NCBI GenBank assembly: GCA_017391675.1
Contig: JAFOXR010000021.1
Coordinates: 1-40,639, forward strand
Reading direction: 5' to 3'
Origin: Muribaculaceae bacterium
Lineage (GTDB): Bacteria > Bacteroidota > Bacteroidia > Bacteroidales > Muribaculaceae
Length of the DNA: 40,639 bases
The notes under the pieces were generated by a model. That model saw nothing but the letters and a program-made list of their open reading frames with translations, searched no databases and was not told the origin of the DNA. How positions within the stretch are numbered: position 1 is the stretch's first letter; each line of letters starts with the position of its first letter. The position numbers were made by a program, and so were the translations under genes. This document shows, piece after piece, positions 25,038 through 33,703 of the stretch.

Positions 25038-26255
25038 TTATCGTAGCAGCAAGGAGCTGTCGCCGTAGCTTAAGAACCTGTATCCGTTGTCAAGCGCATG
25101 GTCGTACATCTCTTTCCATTTGCCGTCCACAAAAGCCGATACGAGCAGAAGCAGCGTGGATTGCGGCTGGTGGAAATTGGTAATCATGCCTCGAATGATG
25201 CGGAACTTGAAAGATGGCGCAATCATTATTTGAGTGCTGCCTATGTAACGGTCAAGGTTGTTATTGTCGAGATGCGTTATGATTGCCTGCAGAGCATCAC
25301 GAGTAGGGGTGCAGTATTCTTTTTCATACGGAGTCCATTGTTTTACCCTCAAATCCTCTTCACTGGCATCGGGATTGTTCATGAGAGTTACACCTATATA
25401 ATAAAGGCTTTCCAATGTGCGTACCGATGTGGTGCCAACGGCAATGACGTTGCCCTCGGCATTGATGAGGTCTTCAAGCAGGCTACGGTCTACCGATATG
25501 AACTCGGTGTGCATGGCATGTTCGCCGATGTTTTCCGATTTTACTGGTTGGAATGTTCCTGCACCCACATGAAGCGTTAGTTCACGACGAGTTATGCCCC
25601 TTTTGTCGCATTCGGCAAGAACTTCATCGGTGAAATGCAGACCGGCAGTAGGAGCTGCTACGCTGCCTTTTATGTGGGAATATACAGTCTGGTAATCTTC
25701 AGAGTCAGATTCCTCCGTGCTGCGGTTGAGGTATGGTGGAATAGGTATTTCTCCTATTGCTTCAAGCAATGAAGCGAAGGTAACATCGCTGTTGTTCCAT
25801 GTGAAATTTATTACAAAAGCGTTTCCACGCTGCTCTCCTCTGCTGGCAGCGAGTTCCACTTCTGTACCGTTCACATCTATGCATTGTGCCAAAGCACCGG
25901 TTTTCCAGCGCTTGGAATTGCCCACGAAGCATAGCCAGCTGCATTCTCCCGTTGTCTGGAAAATTTGGGCATAGTCGCGTGGAGCTACCGGTTCAAGACA
26001 GAAAATTTCAATAGTGGCTCCCCCGTTAGGTTTTCTGAATCTCAGTCTGGCATTGATTACACGAGTGTTGTTGTACACGAGTGTTGCCTTTTCGGGCAAC
26101 AGCCTCGGTACATCATAGAAATGCAAATCCTGTATCTCGCCGTTGCGGTAGAATAGCAACTTGCATTTTTCCCGTTCAGCTAGCGGGTGCTTTGCTATTC
26201 GTTCATCGTCGAGCGGATAGTTGAAATCCTTTATCTGAATGTCCTTTATATTCAT
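25038..26255 (-). CDS. queA: S-adenosylmethionine:tRNA ribosyltransferase-isomerase (QueA)
   Basis: A 405-residue enzyme that transfers and isomerises the ribosyl part of SAM onto preQ1 in the anticodon wobble position, making epoxyqueuosine. Conserved QueA segments are PLAEREKCKLLFY, LVYNNTRVINARL, PTAGLHFTDEVL, LHVGAGTFQPV, AVGTTSVRTLES and ITNFHQPQSTLLLLVSAF. The protein is longer than the E. coli form, as usual for Bacteroidota, owing to inserts around residues 100-150 and 290-315. It follows the C-S lyase gene by 13 nt and precedes the porE-like gene, all on the minus strand. Confidence 0.96.
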   Translation of the reverse strand: MNIKDIQIKDFNYPLDDERIAKHPLAEREKCKLLFYRNGEIQDLHFYDVPRLLPEKATLVYNNTRVINARLRFRKPNGGATIEIFCLEPVAPRDYAQIFQTTGECSWLCFVGNSKRWKTGALAQCIDVNGTEVELAASRGEQRGNAFVINFTWNNSDVTFASLLEAIGEIPIPPYLNRSTEESDSEDYQTVYSHIKGSVAAPTAGLHFTDEVLAECDKRGITRRELTLHVGAGTFQPVKSENIGEHAMHTEFISVDRSLLEDLINAEGNVIAVGTTSVRTLESLYYIGVTLMNNPDASEEDLRVKQWTPYEKEYCTPTRDALQAIITHLDNNNLDRYIGSTQIMIAPSFKFRIIRGMITNFHQPQSTLLLLVSAFVDGKWKEMYDHALDNGYRFLSYGDSSLLLR

Positions 26256-26268
26256 GTTGAGGACTTGA

Positions 26269-27453
26269 TTAGCCTTTTATGGAGTTTATTGCGTCTTTCA
26301 GTTGGGCCAATGAATCCAGCAGCATCTTGCGTGAGTTGGCAACATTAAGTCGCATGTGTCCTTCTCCGCCCTTGCCGAACATCTCACCGTCATTAAGAGC
26401 CAGGTGGGCATGGTTTACAAATAGGTCGATGAGCTCGTCGTGCTTAAGTCCTAAACCGGTGCAGTCAAGCCATACAAGGAAAGATGCCTGTGGTCTTACG
26501 GCGTGAACGCCAGGCAAGTTCTCCTCGCAATATTTTTCTACAGCTTTGATGTTGTCCTCAATATAAGGAATCAGTTCGTCAAGCCATTCTTCGCCTTGTG
26601 TGTAGGCCGCTTCGGTTGCAACAGTTGCAACCCATGTAGGCACGCTGAACTCATTTACCTGAAGCCAGTCGAAGAAAGGCTTGCGCAATTCTGGGTTCTT
26701 GACAACGCACCACGAACTTGATAGTCCTGGAATGTTGAATGTCTTGGAAGGCGCCGCAAATGAAACGCTCACTTTAGCTGCGTTTTCGCTTACGGTAGCG
26801 AATGGCGTATGCTTGTGACCAAAAATAGCAAGGTCGCCATGAATTTCATCGCTAACCACAATAACATTGTATTTATCGGCCAGGTCGGCTACTTTCACGA
26901 GCGTTTCTTTGTCCCAGCAGATGCCTATAGGGTTGTGAGGGTTACAAAGCACCATAAGTTTAGGATTCTCAGTAATGAAAATACGCTCTAGTCCTTCAAG
27001 GTCCATTTCGTAGCTGTCACCTTTCTTGATAAGGTCGTTGCTCACTACATGGCGGTGGTTGCCTATAGCTACATTTCGGAATGGGTGGTATACTGGCTGT
27101 TGGATTACGATAGTGTCGCCTTTCTGCGTGAAGAAGTTCAGTGCATAGGCATATCCGCGCACTACTCCATTCACATATGTCAGCTCTTCGCGATCGATAG
27201 TCCAGTTGTGGCGATGCTTCGCCCAGTCTATAATGGAGTTCCAATAGCTTTCTGGAGCGGAAGAATAACCATAAATGTGGTGTGAGCCACGCTTTTCCAA
27301 TGCCTTGCTGATAGCAGGGCACACTTCAAAGTTCATGTCGGCAATCCAAAGCGGACAAAGGTCGTCTCGGCCAAAAACTTTGGTCAGACAATCGGTCATG
27401 ATAGAATCGGTTCCGCGTCTATCAACGATTTTGTCAAAATTATATTTTCCCAT
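26269..27453 (-). CDS. patB: PatB/MalY-type PLP-dependent C-S lyase (cystathionine beta-lyase-like)
   Basis: A 394-residue fold-type I aminotransferase-family enzyme. Family segments are WIADMNFEVCPAI, NGVVRGYAYALNFF, LCNPHNPIGICW, VVSDEIHGDLAIFGHKHTPF, and the PLP-lysine site APSKTFNIPGLSSS, with a C-terminal MRLNVANSR carrying the carboxylate-binding arginine. Such enzymes cleave cystathionine or cysteine conjugates to pyruvate, ammonia and a thiol; true aminotransferase activity is less likely. The open frame begins at 27480, but that codon lies inside a promoter -7 box (27485-27478), so the ATG at 27453 (MGKYNFDKIVDRRG) is chosen. First gene of the patB-queA-porE run. Confidence 0.92.
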   Translation of the reverse strand: MGKYNFDKIVDRRGTDSIMTDCLTKVFGRDDLCPLWIADMNFEVCPAISKALEKRGSHHIYGYSSAPESYWNSIIDWAKHRHNWTIDREELTYVNGVVRGYAYALNFFTQKGDTIVIQQPVYHPFRNVAIGNHRHVVSNDLIKKGDSYEMDLEGLERIFITENPKLMVLCNPHNPIGICWDKETLVKVADLADKYNVIVVSDEIHGDLAIFGHKHTPFATVSENAAKVSVSFAAPSKTFNIPGLSSSWCVVKNPELRKPFFDWLQVNEFSVPTWVATVATEAAYTQGEEWLDELIPYIEDNIKAVEKYCEENLPGVHAVRPQASFLVWLDCTGLGLKHDELIDLFVNHAHLALNDGEMFGKGGEGHMRLNVANSRKMLLDSLAQLKDAINSIKG

Positions 27454-27477
27454 TTCGTTAAGTTGTAGAAGATTATG

Positions 27478-27485
27478 CAAAAGTA
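27478..27485 (-). promoter_or_regulatory. -7 box of the patB-queA-porE operon
   Basis: TACTTTTG on the minus strand fits TAnnTTTG about 25 bases upstream of the chosen ATG; no matching -33 box is evident. Confidence 0.4.
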
Positions 27486-27640
27486 ACGATTTTTTGTTAA
27501 TACCGATGAATCTAACATGAGATATTAATAGGTTTTTGCGGATATTTGCTATAAATTGGCTCTTGCTAAGCGAAAATTCGGTATGAACGATGGCAAAATG
27601 TAATTAATAAAAGTTAAAATTCAGTTTTTAAGGCATAATA

Positions 27641-27672
27641 TTGCCGAGAAAAGAAAAATATATATAAATTTG
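27641..27672 (+). promoter_or_regulatory. Probable susC operon promoter
   Basis: TTG (27641-27643, preceded by A instead of T) and TAAATTTG (27665-27672) are 21 nt apart, fitting the Bacteroidota consensus. It predicts a start near 27679 and an unusually long leader of about 270 nt. Confidence 0.5.
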
Positions 27673-27950
27673 CAAGTTGAATATGGACTTGAACCTATGA
27701 TTAAGAGCATTGCCTAATGTAAGACATGTGTTGGGAGGCTGGGTGCAGCCCCTCCAAATTTTTGTATACCTGTGGTTGATGGAAAGGGCATGAAAACTTG
27801 AACAAATGGACACTATGATTTGTTTGTGAAGAAAAGTGGTTTTTTGAAAAAATGTCATAAAGATTCCTGCTCGAGAAATTAGGGAATATGAACATAGAAA
27901 GAGAGAAATAATTTAATATAAACCAATGTAAAACTAAAAACGATTTTTGC
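27673..27950 (+). other. Long untranslated leader of the susCDEF operon
   Basis: About 275 bases between the predicted promoter and susC have no plausible plus-strand gene. They hold a GC-rich hairpin followed by a T-run (27734-27763), then AT-rich sequence. No known riboswitch core was recognised. The bases 27486-27640 further upstream hold no feature I can support. Confidence 0.45.
27734..27763 (+). promoter_or_regulatory. Terminator-like hairpin in the susC leader
   Basis: GGAGGCTG (27734-27741) pairs with CAGCC..CCTCC (27746-27755) through 8 bp with a 2-nt bulge and a GGTG loop, and is followed by AAATTTTTG. It stands out as the only GC-rich stretch of an AT-rich leader and could act as an attenuator. 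Confidence 0.5.
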
Positions 27951-30900
27951 ATGAAGAACATTTGTTTTCAAATGATGAATCGGAAGACATTGCTTGTAAT
28001 GCTGTTGTCATTATGCATGTCACTTCCAGCTTTAGCGCAGAAAATTACTGTCCAAGGTACAGTAGTTGATGAAACAGGTGAGACTCTAATCGGTGCCAGC
28101 GTAATGGTAAAAGGCTCGGCAGTGGGAGTTGCAACCGATTTCAATGGAGCCTTTCGTGTTGAAGTTGCCCCAGATGCTACTCTTGTAGTTTCTTATGTGG
28201 GTTACAACCCTAAGGAAGTGAAAGTTGATGGTCGTACAACTATCAAAGTGGAACTTGAACCAAACAGTGCAGTTCTTGATGAAGTTGTTGCTATCGGTTA
28301 TGGTACTGTAAAGAAAGAGGACGCTACAGGTTCTGTTTCTACTATCAAGTCAGGTGAAATCCAAGCTGGTCTTGCTACTTCAGTGCAGGATCTTCTTGTA
28401 GGTCAAGCTCCTGGTGTGGTTGTTACAACTAGTGCAGGCCCAGAAGGAGGCGGTACAATCCGTATCCGTGGTGGTTCTTCTCTAAGTGCAGGTAACGACC
28501 CTCTTATCGTAGTAGACGGTGTGCCATTGGATAATGGTGGCGTTCAAGGTATGGGTAACTCATTGTCAATGATTGCTCCTGATAACATCGAGAACATGGT
28601 AGTCCTAAAGGACGCTTCTGCTACTGCAATCTATGGTAGCCGCGCTTCTAACGGTGTCATCATCATCACAACTAAGAAAGGTAAATCCGGTAAGCCACAA
28701 GTTAACTTCTCAGCTAACATGTATGTAAATACAGCTCGCAAGACTTGGGGTGTGCTTGATGCTAACGAATACCGTAACATCTTGACTAAGTATTATGGTG
28801 AAGGAGCTGAAGCAGTAAACGCTATGGGCGACGCTAACACTAACTGGCAAGACCAGATCCTTCGCACTACAGTGTCTAGCGACTACAACTTGAGCGTTGG
28901 TGGTACTGCTGGCGTTCTTCCTTATCGTGTAGCTGTTTCTTATACTAATAACAATGGTATCTTGAAGACTTCTAGAATGGACCGTCTTACTTTCGGTTTC
29001 AACCTTACTCCAGAATTCTTCGATGGTAAATTGAAAGTACAAGCTAATGCTAAGGGATACTATATCAAGAATAATTTTGCAAGCACCGATGCTGTGGGCG
29101 CTGCTCTAGCAAGTGACCCTACTCGTCCTGTTTACAATAGTTATCCTACAACAGGCGATACAGGTAAGACTCTTTACAATGGTTACAACCTATGGTTGAA
29201 TGCCGGTGTATTGAACAGTAACTCTACTCTTAATGCGTTGAGTATTCTAGAAAGCCGCGACAACTATTCTGATGTATTGCGCAGTAATGGTAACTTGCAA
29301 CTTGACTATGCATTGCATTTCTTGCCAGAATTGAGATTGAACTTGAACTTGGGTTATGACATGAGCCGTTCAAACGAACACAATATCGTTTTAGAAAACT
29401 CTCCTATTGCATATAAGAATGCTAAGAATGACGGTGCTTCTACCGACTACTACCAATTCCAACGCAAGTTCAACACTCTTCTTGATTTCTATGCAAACTA
29501 TAAGAAGGAATTTGATGTAATCAAGTCTATCGTTGATGTTACAGCCGGTTATTCTTGGCAACGCTTTACATCAAGCGGCTGGAATAATGGTACTCAATAC
29601 TTGACACCAGGTTATAATATTCTTCAGAATGCTGATGGAACTTACAACTTGTCAGTGGATCCAGCGACAATTGACCGCGTAGGAACTTCTTATGTAGACC
29701 GTTACGACTGGAACTCTGGTAACTTGCAGTTGATTTCATTCTTCGGCCGTTTGAACTACACATTGATGGACCGTTATCTATTGACATTCACAATGCGTAG
29801 CGATGCTACTTCTCGCTTCAGCGAAGAAAACCGTTGGGGTACATTCCCTTCAGTAGCTCTTGCTTGGAAGATTGTTGACGAGCCTTGGATGGAAAGTGTG
29901 AAAGATGTTATGAATGAATGGAAACTTCGTCTAGGTTGGGGTGTCACAGGTCAACAAGACATAGGTGGATACTTTGATTATCTAGCTACTTACAAGCAAG
30001 CTACTCAAGGTTCTTACTATCCTTCAATTAATGGACAAGGCGGCAATATGCCAACTCTTTATCCTACAGGATACAACCGCAACCTTAAGTGGGAAGAAAC
30101 TACAACATGGAATGCTGGATTTGACTTCGGTTTCTTGAACAACCGCATTTCTGCTGCAATCGACTACTACTTCCGCGAATCTAAGGACTTGTTGAGCTAT
30201 GTATCTGTTCCTGCAGGTTCGGCTACAACAAACTTCTTGAACCAGAATATCGGTACTTTGGAAAACCAAGGTGTTGAATTCAATATCACTGCTCGTCCTA
30301 TCGTTAGCAAGGATTTGACTTGGACCGTTAACTACAATGTAGCTTACAACAAGAACAAGATCACTAAGCTAAACAATGACGGTACAATGGTTAAGACTGG
30401 TGGTATCAGCGGTGCTACAGGTAATACAGTACAAGTATTCAAGGAAGGTTATCCAGCTTACTCTTACTTGCTATACGAACAAGTATATGACGAAGCAGGC
30501 AATCCTATCGAAGGTGAATTTGTTGACCAAGACGGTAACGGTGTAATCAACGACGATGACTTGCGTGTACGCTACAGCAAGGATCCAAAGGTAACAATGA
30601 CTCTAGGTACTACTGTAAACTGGAAGAACTGGGACTTCGGTGTTAACTTCCGTGCTAGTCTAGGAAACTATATGTACAACAATGTGCTAGCTGCTAATTC
30701 AACTCTAGCTAACACATATAAGAACTCTAACTTGAGTAACCTTGTGAAGGCCGATTACTATTTCGATGGTACAATCAATCCTTCTCGTAACCTTTACCTA
30801 AGCGACTACTGGCTAGAAAATGCTAGCTACTTGCGTTGCGACAACATTACAGTGGGTTATACATTCAACAATCTTGCTAAGCACTTCTCAAGACTTCGTA

Positions 30901-31034
30901 TCTACGGTGCAGCTCAGAACCCATTTGTAATCACTAAGTATAAAGGTTTGGATCCTGAGGTGTTCAACGGTATAGACAATAATGTTTATCCACGCCCTGT
31001 AACATTCACTCTTGGTCTAGTGGCTACATTCTAA
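27951..31034 (+). CDS. susC: SusC/RagA-family TonB-dependent outer-membrane transporter
   Basis: A 1027-residue outer-membrane transporter that imports oligosaccharides with its SusD lid using TonB energy. It has a signal peptide ending SLPALAQ, an N-terminal carboxypeptidase-like domain (ITVQGTVVDETGETLIGASV), a TonB-box region (LDEVVAIGYGTVKKEDATGS), a plug domain (VQDLLVGQAPGVVV, IRIRGGSSLSAGNDPLIVVD, LKDASATAIYGSRASNGVII) and a beta-barrel ending in an aromatic residue (TLGLVATF). The start may also be the Met eight or nine codons later. Codons such as GGT, GCT, AAC and TCT dominate, unlike flanking genes, suggesting very high expression. Partner SusD and two SusE/F-like lipoproteins follow. 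Confidence 0.96.
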   Translation: MKNICFQMMNRKTLLVMLLSLCMSLPALAQKITVQGTVVDETGETLIGASVMVKGSAVGVATDFNGAFRVEVAPDATLVVSYVGYNPKEVKVDGRTTIKVELEPNSAVLDEVVAIGYGTVKKEDATGSVSTIKSGEIQAGLATSVQDLLVGQAPGVVVTTSAGPEGGGTIRIRGGSSLSAGNDPLIVVDGVPLDNGGVQGMGNSLSMIAPDNIENMVVLKDASATAIYGSRASNGVIIITTKKGKSGKPQVNFSANMYVNTARKTWGVLDANEYRNILTKYYGEGAEAVNAMGDANTNWQDQILRTTVSSDYNLSVGGTAGVLPYRVAVSYTNNNGILKTSRMDRLTFGFNLTPEFFDGKLKVQANAKGYYIKNNFASTDAVGAALASDPTRPVYNSYPTTGDTGKTLYNGYNLWLNAGVLNSNSTLNALSILESRDNYSDVLRSNGNLQLDYALHFLPELRLNLNLGYDMSRSNEHNIVLENSPIAYKNAKNDGASTDYYQFQRKFNTLLDFYANYKKEFDVIKSIVDVTAGYSWQRFTSSGWNNGTQYLTPGYNILQNADGTYNLSVDPATIDRVGTSYVDRYDWNSGNLQLISFFGRLNYTLMDRYLLTFTMRSDATSRFSEENRWGTFPSVALAWKIVDEPWMESVKDVMNEWKLRLGWGVTGQQDIGGYFDYLATYKQATQGSYYPSINGQGGNMPTLYPTGYNRNLKWEETTTWNAGFDFGFLNNRISAAIDYYFRESKDLLSYVSVPAGSATTNFLNQNIGTLENQGVEFNITARPIVSKDLTWTVNYNVAYNKNKITKLNNDGTMVKTGGISGATGNTVQVFKEGYPAYSYLLYEQVYDEAGNPIEGEFVDQDGNGVINDDDLRVRYSKDPKVTMTLGTTVNWKNWDFGVNFRASLGNYMYNNVLAANSTLANTYKNSNLSNLVKADYYFDGTINPSRNLYLSDYWLENASYLRCDNITVGYTFNNLAKHFSRLRIYGAAQNPFVITKYKGLDPEVFNGIDNNVYPRPVTFTLGLVATF

Positions 31035-31062
31035 GTTTAACCAACCTAAAAAGAAAAGAAAA

Positions 31063-32745
31063 ATGAAAAAATATATTTTTAAATCACTTTCGGCTCTTGC
31101 CTTGACATTCTCTTTGGGAATGACGACTTCATGTGTTGGTGATTTGGATCAAATCCCTAAGGATCCTAACATTCTGACTTCGGCTAACTTTACTGAAGAA
31201 GATGTGCGCATGGCATTGGCAAAATGTTATTCAGGTATTGCAGTATCAGGTCAATCGGGTCCTAATGGTGACTCTGACATCTCTGGTCTTGATGGTGGTA
31301 CTAGCCAGTACACTCGTGCAATCTACATGCTTAACGAATTCACTACTGACGAATCAAAGTGGATTTGGCCAGACGTTGGTGTGTTTGACCTTGTAACAAA
31401 TACTTGGGGTAAGGACAACAGCAATATCTTCGGTACTTACTCTCGTCTATATGTACACATCGCAATCTGTAACGATTTCATTCGTTTGATTGACAATGGC
31501 GCTCCAGGTGCTGAAGCCGATCTAGCTCAATATCGTCTAGAAGCTCGCGCTCTACGCGCTCTAAGCTACTATTGGGTAGTTGACTTGTTTGGTAAGGGTG
31601 GCTTCGTTGACGAAAACACAGATGGCAATCCTAAGCAAATTTCTCGTCTTGAACTATACAACTGGTTGAAGACCGAACTTGAAGACATCGTGAAGAACTA
31701 TCCAGAAGCTGCACCAGTTTATGGCCGTATAGGTAAAGATGGTGTACAAGCTCTTCTTGCTCGTCTATATTTGAACGCTAAGGTTTATACCGATGGTGCT
31801 GAAGATGGTTCTGCTAAGTGTCAAGAACACTGTGCTGCTATCATCGCTCGTCACAAGGGTAAAGGCGGTTTCAACAATTCAGGTCTAGCTAATCACTATA
31901 TGTATGTATTCTGCGGTGACAACCACGACTATATGCCAGGCGGATCAAATGCTGCTGAAAATGAAATCCTTTGGGGTATTCCTTACGATAGCGAAGATAT
32001 CCAGCCTTATGGTGGTACTACTTTCCTTTGTGCTGCAAATGTGAAGAACATGACTTGGGCTGATGACGGTGCTTACATGAATCAGGCTGACTATGGTATG
32101 GGAGCTCAATGGGGCTGTATGCACGCTACTCCAGAATTCGCTAGCAAGTTTGAAGAAGCAGACAAGCGTTGGTCAATGTGGTGTAAGGAAGAGAATGGTT
32201 TCAAGAAAGAAAACACAGGCTTCTCTACATTTACCGATGGTTATGGCGTAGTTAAGTTCACTAACTTGTTGAAGGGAACCGATGGTGGTTGGAGCACTGA
32301 AAACGGTGGTGTTTATAGCGCTGATCCAGCAAATCCTACTCCAGCTCGTTCAGAACAATTCCCTGATACAGACCTTCCATTGTTCCGTTTGGCAGAAGTT
32401 TACTTGATGTATGCTGAATGTAATATCGTGGGTGGTACAGGTGATGCTGCAGCTGCTCTAGAATATGTTAACTATGTGCGTGAACGCGCAGGCGTAGCTA
32501 AGTGGACTCCAGCTGAAATGACAGCTAACAACATTCTTGACGAGCGTTGCCGTGAGCTATACTGGGAAAATGTTCGCCGTTCAGACCTTGTTCGTTTCGG
32601 CAAGTTTACTGGTAACAGCTACTTGTGGTCTTGGAAGAACAATGTTGCTAAGGGTGGTTCAATTCCTGAACACATGAATGTGTTCCCAATTCCAAGTGAT
32701 GTGATTTCTGCTCAACCAGACTTTGAACAGAATCCAGGTTATTAA
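31063..32745 (+). CDS. susD: SusD/RagB-family nutrient-binding outer-membrane lipoprotein
   Basis: A 560-residue surface lipoprotein that caps the SusC barrel and binds glycan. The lipoprotein signal ends GMTTSC (Cys24), followed by VGDLDQIPKDPN, typical of SusD starts. The TPR-like helical core includes LEARALRALSYYWVVDLFG, the hallmark SusD segment, and LPLFRLAEVYLMYAE. The C-terminus ILDERCRELYWENVRRSDLV and FPIPSDVISAQPDFEQNPGY is diagnostic for the family. It lies 28 nt behind susC and shares its biased codon use. The best fit is the starch (SusD) branch because of the SusE/SusF-like genes downstream, but specificity is an inference. Confidence 0.95.
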   Translation: MKKYIFKSLSALALTFSLGMTTSCVGDLDQIPKDPNILTSANFTEEDVRMALAKCYSGIAVSGQSGPNGDSDISGLDGGTSQYTRAIYMLNEFTTDESKWIWPDVGVFDLVTNTWGKDNSNIFGTYSRLYVHIAICNDFIRLIDNGAPGAEADLAQYRLEARALRALSYYWVVDLFGKGGFVDENTDGNPKQISRLELYNWLKTELEDIVKNYPEAAPVYGRIGKDGVQALLARLYLNAKVYTDGAEDGSAKCQEHCAAIIARHKGKGGFNNSGLANHYMYVFCGDNHDYMPGGSNAAENEILWGIPYDSEDIQPYGGTTFLCAANVKNMTWADDGAYMNQADYGMGAQWGCMHATPEFASKFEEADKRWSMWCKEENGFKKENTGFSTFTDGYGVVKFTNLLKGTDGGWSTENGGVYSADPANPTPARSEQFPDTDLPLFRLAEVYLMYAECNIVGGTGDAAAALEYVNYVRERAGVAKWTPAEMTANNILDERCRELYWENVRRSDLVRFGKFTGNSYLWSWKNNVAKGGSIPEHMNVFPIPSDVISAQPDFEQNPGY

Positions 32746-32781
32746 TCAGTGAATACTAACGGATTAAAAAAAAGGAAAAAC

Positions 32782-33669
32782 ATGAAAAAGCTAAATTATA
32801 TATTTTTCAGCCTTCTAGCTCTTCTGTTTGCAACTTCATGTGAAGAGCCTCAGGTGGAAAATCCGGTGCTAAAGACTCCTACAAGCTTCGTGCTTAACAA
32901 TCCTGTTATGCAGAAGCAATACATTGAGCTTACTCCGGAAACAACTGTGAAGCTTACTGCATCACAACCAGACTATGGCTATGCAGCTGCAGCCGATTAC
33001 TTTGCTCAAGTAGCTTTCTCGGAAGATGCAACTGAATGGGTTGAAGTGAATGAAGAACCTTATCATGATCTTGGTAATATCCAATTGAGTGGTGAAGAAC
33101 TAGCAATGGCAATGTGTAAACTTCGCGGCATAGAAACCGAAGAAGGATATACTGATGAAGATGCTCGCGCTGTTTATGTTAGACTACGCGCTGAAATTAA
33201 GGCTGAACCAGAAAAGTCGGCTATCGTTTCTAATGTAGTTGTGCTAGAACAAGTAAAGGGCTACTTCGCATTGAAACTTCCTGGATACATCTACTTGATT
33301 GGTGACTGCGGTGGCTGGACTGGTCCTGATGCTGGTAACGCAGCAGCTCTTGCCGACTGGAAGCTATATGAAGCAGCTGATGCTATCGGTAGTAAGATTT
33401 ACTCTGCTACATTTGAAATCGCTGCAGGTAAGGCTACATTCCGTTTCTATACCGAATTGACTGGATGGGACGGCGGTGCTTCTGTAGGTTCACAAGAAGA
33501 AGATAATCCTATTAACTGCGCACTTGATGCCGATGGTATTTACACAGGTGCAGCTGTTAAGGGTAAGGGTTCTTTCGCATTCCCTGACTGGGCAGGCGGT
33601 AAGATGAAGATTACAGTAGACTTGTCAGGTGCTTCTTACAAAGTAACTATGCAAGCTGTAACAGAATAA
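32782..33669 (+). CDS. susE: SusE-like glycan-binding surface lipoprotein
   Basis: A 295-residue lipoprotein; the signal ends LLFATSC (Cys20) and is followed by EEP, acidic residues that favour surface export in Bacteroidota. The N-terminal Ig-like region has the SusE pattern LKTPTSFVLNNPV and TASQPDYGYAAAADYFAQV. The C-terminal region YIYLIGDCGGWTGPDA with a later WDGGASVGSQ stretch looks like one starch-binding CBM-type beta domain. The frame is open from 32749, but the ATG at 32782 gives the canonical lipoprotein signal and has AGGA upstream. It is shorter than B. thetaiotaomicron SusE, so it probably has one starch-binding domain fewer. Confidence 0.85.
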   Translation: MKKLNYIFFSLLALLFATSCEEPQVENPVLKTPTSFVLNNPVMQKQYIELTPETTVKLTASQPDYGYAAAADYFAQVAFSEDATEWVEVNEEPYHDLGNIQLSGEELAMAMCKLRGIETEEGYTDEDARAVYVRLRAEIKAEPEKSAIVSNVVVLEQVKGYFALKLPGYIYLIGDCGGWTGPDAGNAAALADWKLYEAADAIGSKIYSATFEIAAGKATFRFYTELTGWDGGASVGSQEEDNPINCALDADGIYTGAAVKGKGSFAFPDWAGGKMKITVDLSGASYKVTMQAVTE

Positions 33670-33703
33670 TAATGGTTGTAACATTTAATAATATTAGAAC
33701 TAT

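Noticed and set aside
27486..27950. Cobalamin or other known riboswitch upstream of susC
   Set aside because: No B12-box or other familiar riboswitch core was recognised, and the downstream genes are of the glycan-binding SusD/E/F type, not BtuB.
27701..27961. 86-codon minus-strand frame in the susC leader
   Set aside because: Phe/Ser/His-rich translation of AT-rich DNA, no promoter or ribosome site, and it overlaps the susC start. Not a convincing gene, although an antisense RNA cannot be excluded.
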